This document shows, one piece after another, positions 63,563 through 64,000 of a DNA stretch of 64,000 bases; position 1 is the stretch's first letter, and every line of letters begins with the position of its first letter. Below the pieces are notes generated by a model, which ran no database searches, was not told the origin of the DNA, and saw nothing but the letters and a program-made list of their open reading frames with translations. This stretch comes from Henriciella sp. AS95 (GTDB lineage: Bacteria > Pseudomonadota > Alphaproteobacteria > Caulobacterales > Hyphomonadaceae). The position numbers and the translations under genes were made by a program. The stretch is taken from assembly GCF_038900055.1 (NCBI RefSeq), contig NZ_JBBMQM010000001.1, positions 1,984,001 through 2,048,000 on the forward strand. Direction: 5' to 3'.

Positions 63563-64000
63563 TCACCCCGCGTCTGAAGGCAGGATGAACGCGAATTCCG
63601 GGGAGAGGGCCGCGTGAACCGTGTCGCCAGCGAGGGGGCGATGAGGCCCCATGCTGACCGCTTTGAACGTGTCGCCAGCCTCACCAATGAGATCAAGTTC
63701 AACAAGCGTGGAAGCCCGTTTGGACGCCTTCACCTGGAAGGCGGCCGGACCATCAGCAACCATGCGGATGGCTTCAGGGCGCAGGCAATACGATTCGGCT
63801 TCGGGAAGTTGAGCCCGCCAGCTCTCGGGCATCTGCTCCCTGCGAATGCTCTGAAGAGGGCCGAGAGCGCGGGCAACCGCCAGTGAGTTGGGATGCAGGT
63901 AGAGGTCCTCTGGCGTGCCTTCCTGCAGGATCGCGCCGTCTTTCATGACGGCGATCCGGTCGGCATCGCGCATGGCTTCGGACGCATCATGACTGACGAG
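63563..64000 (-). CDS. ABC transporter ATPase with TOBE domain, C-terminal part
   Basis: The gene runs off the window at 64000. The visible 145 residues begin with the H-loop (LVSHDASEAM), then IAVMKDGAILQEGTPEDLYLHP and a TOBE-type domain (about 60-145). This is the C-terminal region of an ATPase of the iron (FbpC), sugar (UgpC/MalK) or polyamine (PotA) class; the substrate cannot be chosen without the remainder. Confidence 0.85.
   Translation of the reverse strand, partial: LVSHDASEAMRDADRIAVMKDGAILQEGTPEDLYLHPNSLAVARALGPLQSIRREQMPESWRAQLPEAESYCLRPEAIRMVADGPAAFQVKASKRASTLVELDLIGEAGDTFKAVSMGPHRPLAGDTVHAALSPEFAFILPSDAG

Noticed and set aside
1-64000. CRISPR array, prophage, insertion sequence, tRNA or rRNA genes
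   Set aside because: No regularly spaced repeats, integrase or transposase genes, cloverleaf or rRNA sequence was recognised in either strand.

Overview
The window is a dense, ordinary-looking chromosomal segment of an alphaproteobacterium. Gene content and order point to the Caulobacterales/Hyphomonadaceae group (inference, no database used). The pointers are divK-pleD beside rpmG and rnr, a gene for the complex I accessory subunit NDUFA12 next to mlaD, a DUF2066-hdaA-ppk1-ppx string, an alphaproteobacterial-type pyrB with an inactive pyrC partner, and a GTTC-N7-GTTC SOS box. Coding density is very high, many neighbours share 1-8 bp (ATGA or TGATG junctions), and no stretch above about 300 bp lacks a gene. 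I see no tRNA, rRNA, CRISPR array, prophage or insertion sequence.

Layout. 1-4.9 kb: fatty acid and wall genes (acpP end, fabF, mltG, yicC, gmk) and an unrecognised zinc-ribbon gene. 4.9-10.3 kb (minus): lptD-surA-pdxA-rsmA, the classic outer-membrane-assembly string. 10.4-16.5 kb (mostly minus): dprA/plsY, a TetR regulator, pyrB with a non-catalytic dihydroorotase, an AEC carrier, ruvX. 16.6-21.5 kb: gatC, gatA and gatB interleaved with small envelope genes. 21.5-26.7 kb (minus): a small helical protein behind a palindrome, a ridA-GDPD-GNAT-DUF2007-HIT run, and dinB under an SOS box. 26.8-28.6 kb: divK-pleD, the cell-cycle signalling pair. 28.6-38 kb (minus): uspA, rpmG, a NUDIX gene, rnr, a 43-residue membrane protein, a GNAT gene, topA, lptG-lptF.

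38-49.9 kb: pepA, a REPIN-like palindromic doublet, holC, ndk, a photoactive-looking BLUF protein, purM-purN, then DUF2066-hdaA-ppk1-ppx and rnd. 50-55.6 kb: aspS, two secreted pentapeptide-repeat paralogues, and a 762-residue protein that looks like a class II ribonucleotide reductase (NrdJ) stripped of its catalytic barrel. 55.7-64 kb: NDUFA12-mlaD-DUF2155, aroQ-accB-accC-aat, thiS-thiG, a DsbA-like oxidoreductase, an M48 protease, and the end of an ABC ATPase gene.

Most of this is core metabolism and envelope biogenesis: LPS export (lptD, lptF, lptG, surA), lipid synthesis (acpP, fabF, plsY, accBC), lipid transport (mlaD), peptidoglycan (mltG), translation (gatCAB, aspS, rsmA, rpmG, aat) and replication control (hdaA, holC, dinB). 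The items most worth a second look are the NrdJ-like pseudo-enzyme at 53290-55578, the duplicated zinc-module protein at 4053-4874, the pentapeptide pair with matching cysteine caps at 51826-53176, and the orphan gene with a 16-bp perfect palindrome upstream near 21.9 kb.
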